Shown: positions 23,360 through 24,451 of the stretch, in pieces
Numbering within the stretch: the first letter of the stretch is position 1
How the letters are laid out: each line of letters begins with the position of its first letter
NCBI GenBank assembly: GCA_964542755.1
Contig: CAZIWL010000062.1
Location: 1 to 24,451 of the forward strand
DNA: 24,451 nucleotides
Source: SKLM01 sp964542755
Lineage (GTDB): Bacteria; Chloroflexota; Anaerolineae; B4-G1
Direction: 5' to 3'
The notes under the pieces: generated by a model
What the model was told of the DNA's origin: nothing
The model's input: the letters and a program-made list of their open reading frames with translations, nothing else
The model's database searches: none
Translations under genes and position numbers: made by a program

Positions 23360-24451
23360 AGCCGCCTCCCTTCGGCCGTAGCAACCCTCCTTTGTCACGC
23401 CTGTCCCATCCTGGCCCGTCGAGGGAGGATCGCCCGAACACAGCGTCCCTCTCCAAGGACCGCGCCCCTGCCTACGCTGAGCTTCACGCCCACTCCAGCC
23501 ACAGCCTCCTCGACGGCGTCCCTGCCCCGGAGGCCCTGGCCGCCCGCGCCGCCGAGTTGAAGCTCCCCGCCATCGCCCTGACCGATCACGACGCGCTCTA
23601 CGGGGCGGTGCGGTTTGTTAAGGCCGCCCAGGCCGCGGGGGTGAAGCCGCTTCTGGGGAGCGAGATGACCCTCATGGGACCCGGTGGCGGGGAGGAGAAC
23701 GACCACCATCTGACCCTCTTGATCGAAACCGCCGAGGGATACGCCAACCTCTGCCGCCTGATCACACTAGCGCGCCGCGACCAGGAGAAGGGTGTATCCC
23801 GGTTGGACCCACGCATCCTCGCCGCCCACAACAACGGCTTGATTGCCCTCTCCGGCTGCCGCCAGGGCCAGATCCCCCGTCTCCTGATGGACAAGAAGCC
23901 GGAACAGGCCCTGGTCGCCGCCCGCAGCTACATCGACATCTTCGGACCCGACCGCTTCTTCATCGAGCTCCAACACCACTATCGGCTGGACGACGATCGA
24001 CTCATAGCGCGTCTAACAACGCTCGCCAATCAGACCGGCCTCAACGTGGTAGCGACGGGGAACGCCCATTACCTCCACCGCGACCAGCGCGACGTCCACG
24101 ACGTCCTCCGCTGCATCCGGCATCAGACCACCCTCGAGGACGCCGGCGACCTGCTGCGGCCCAACGACGAGGCCGTCCTCCGCGCCCCCCGGGAGATGGA
24201 GGCGTTGTTCAGCGACATCCCCATCGCCCTGGAGAACACCCTCCGCCTCGCCAAGCGGTGCGCATCCGCCGCGACCTACCTCCCCAACGGCGTCCAGACC
24301 TTCCCTGAGGCGCCCCTCGCGACAACCCGGGCCCAGAAACAGCGTGGAGATATCTCCGATCAACAGAAGCTCCATCGGCTGTGCGAACGGGAGATGCACC
24401 GCCGCTACCCTATCGACCCGCCCACTCAGCTCCTGGACCGGGAACTCGCGG
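23332..24451 (+). CDS. dnaE2: DnaE2 (ImuC), error-prone DNA polymerase III alpha-type (3'-partial)
   Basis: The frame runs off the window end, showing the PHP domain and the following region of a C-family polymerase: AYAELHAHSSHSLLDG, IALTDHDALYGAVRF, LLGSEMTL, IALSGCRQGQIPRLL, VVATGNAHYLHRDQRDVHDVLRCIRH, and RAPREMEALFSDIP. TDHD-LYG and the position after imuB favour DnaE2 over the replicative DnaE1. DnaE2 performs SOS-induced translesion synthesis with ImuB as clamp adaptor. The start is uncertain: ATG 23332 overlaps the imuB end by 28 bp and adds a ~47-residue Pro/Ser-rich leader, TTG 23392 is an alternative, and neither has a good ribosome binding site. The polymerase active site lies beyond the window. 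Confidence 0.9.
   Translation, partial: MVSGTPPHLKPPPFGRSNPPLSRLSHPGPSREDRPNTASLSKDRAPAYAELHAHSSHSLLDGVPAPEALAARAAELKLPAIALTDHDALYGAVRFVKAAQAAGVKPLLGSEMTLMGPGGGEENDHHLTLLIETAEGYANLCRLITLARRDQEKGVSRLDPRILAAHNNGLIALSGCRQGQIPRLLMDKKPEQALVAARSYIDIFGPDRFFIELQHHYRLDDDRLIARLTTLANQTGLNVVATGNAHYLHRDQRDVHDVLRCIRHQTTLEDAGDLLRPNDEAVLRAPREMEALFSDIPIALENTLRLAKRCASAATYLPNGVQTFPEAPLATTRAQKQRGDISDQQKLHRLCEREMHRRYPIDPPTQLLDRELA

Noticed and set aside
1..24451. CRISPR arrays, transposases, phage genes, rRNA
   Set aside because: No regularly spaced repeats, transposase motifs, phage proteins or rRNA segments were seen on either strand.

Overview
This is a GC-rich bacterial chromosomal segment. The sequence alone does not name the organism. 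It carries an AddAB-type (not RecBCD-type) recombination nuclease, a Gram-positive/Chloroflexota-style LexA operator (GAAC-N4-GTTC), an ImuB-DnaE2 mutagenesis cassette, and cyanobacterial-style kaiB and kaiC. Together these suggest a non-cyanobacterial lineage such as Chloroflexota or a relative; that assignment is inference.

Layout. (1) 1-5610: the 3' part of addB followed by complete addA, a double-strand-break repair helicase-nuclease operon. (2) 5614-6321, minus strand: a small protein with a zinc-finger-like N terminus, convergent with addA. (3) 6322-7148: no convincing gene, but a tRNA-like fold and a near-consensus sigma70 promoter with a structured leader. (4) 7149-21399: a block of signalling genes, all on the plus strand. 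In order these are a PAS/GAF histidine kinase with its NarL-type regulator, a lone receiver, a REC-PAS-kinase-REC hybrid, a PAS protein with a KaiA-like C-terminal domain, kaiB, kaiC, a second large PAS/GAF kinase, and a REC-PAS protein. (5) 21400-21871: a non-coding stretch with hairpins, then a promoter whose start-site region is covered by a LexA box. (6) 21872-24451: imuB (catalytically dead Y-family polymerase) and the 5' part of dnaE2.

The most interesting part is 13821-17305. The gene just upstream of kaiB overlaps it by 8 bp, and kaiB overlaps kaiC by 8 bp. The upstream protein starts with a receiver-like segment lacking the phospho-Asp, has two PAS domains (one with spaced cysteines), and ends in a helical domain resembling the KaiA C-terminal domain (the RsbU N-terminal fold is the alternative). 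KaiC keeps both ATPase sites, the Thr/Ser/Thr phosphorylation cluster and a C-terminal tail of the cyanobacterial type. This could be a KaiABC-like oscillator in which a PAS-sensor protein replaces KaiA, surrounded by its own two-component input and output proteins. Cysteine clusters in three proteins around kaiBC hint at redox or metal input. Both ideas are hypotheses from sequence.
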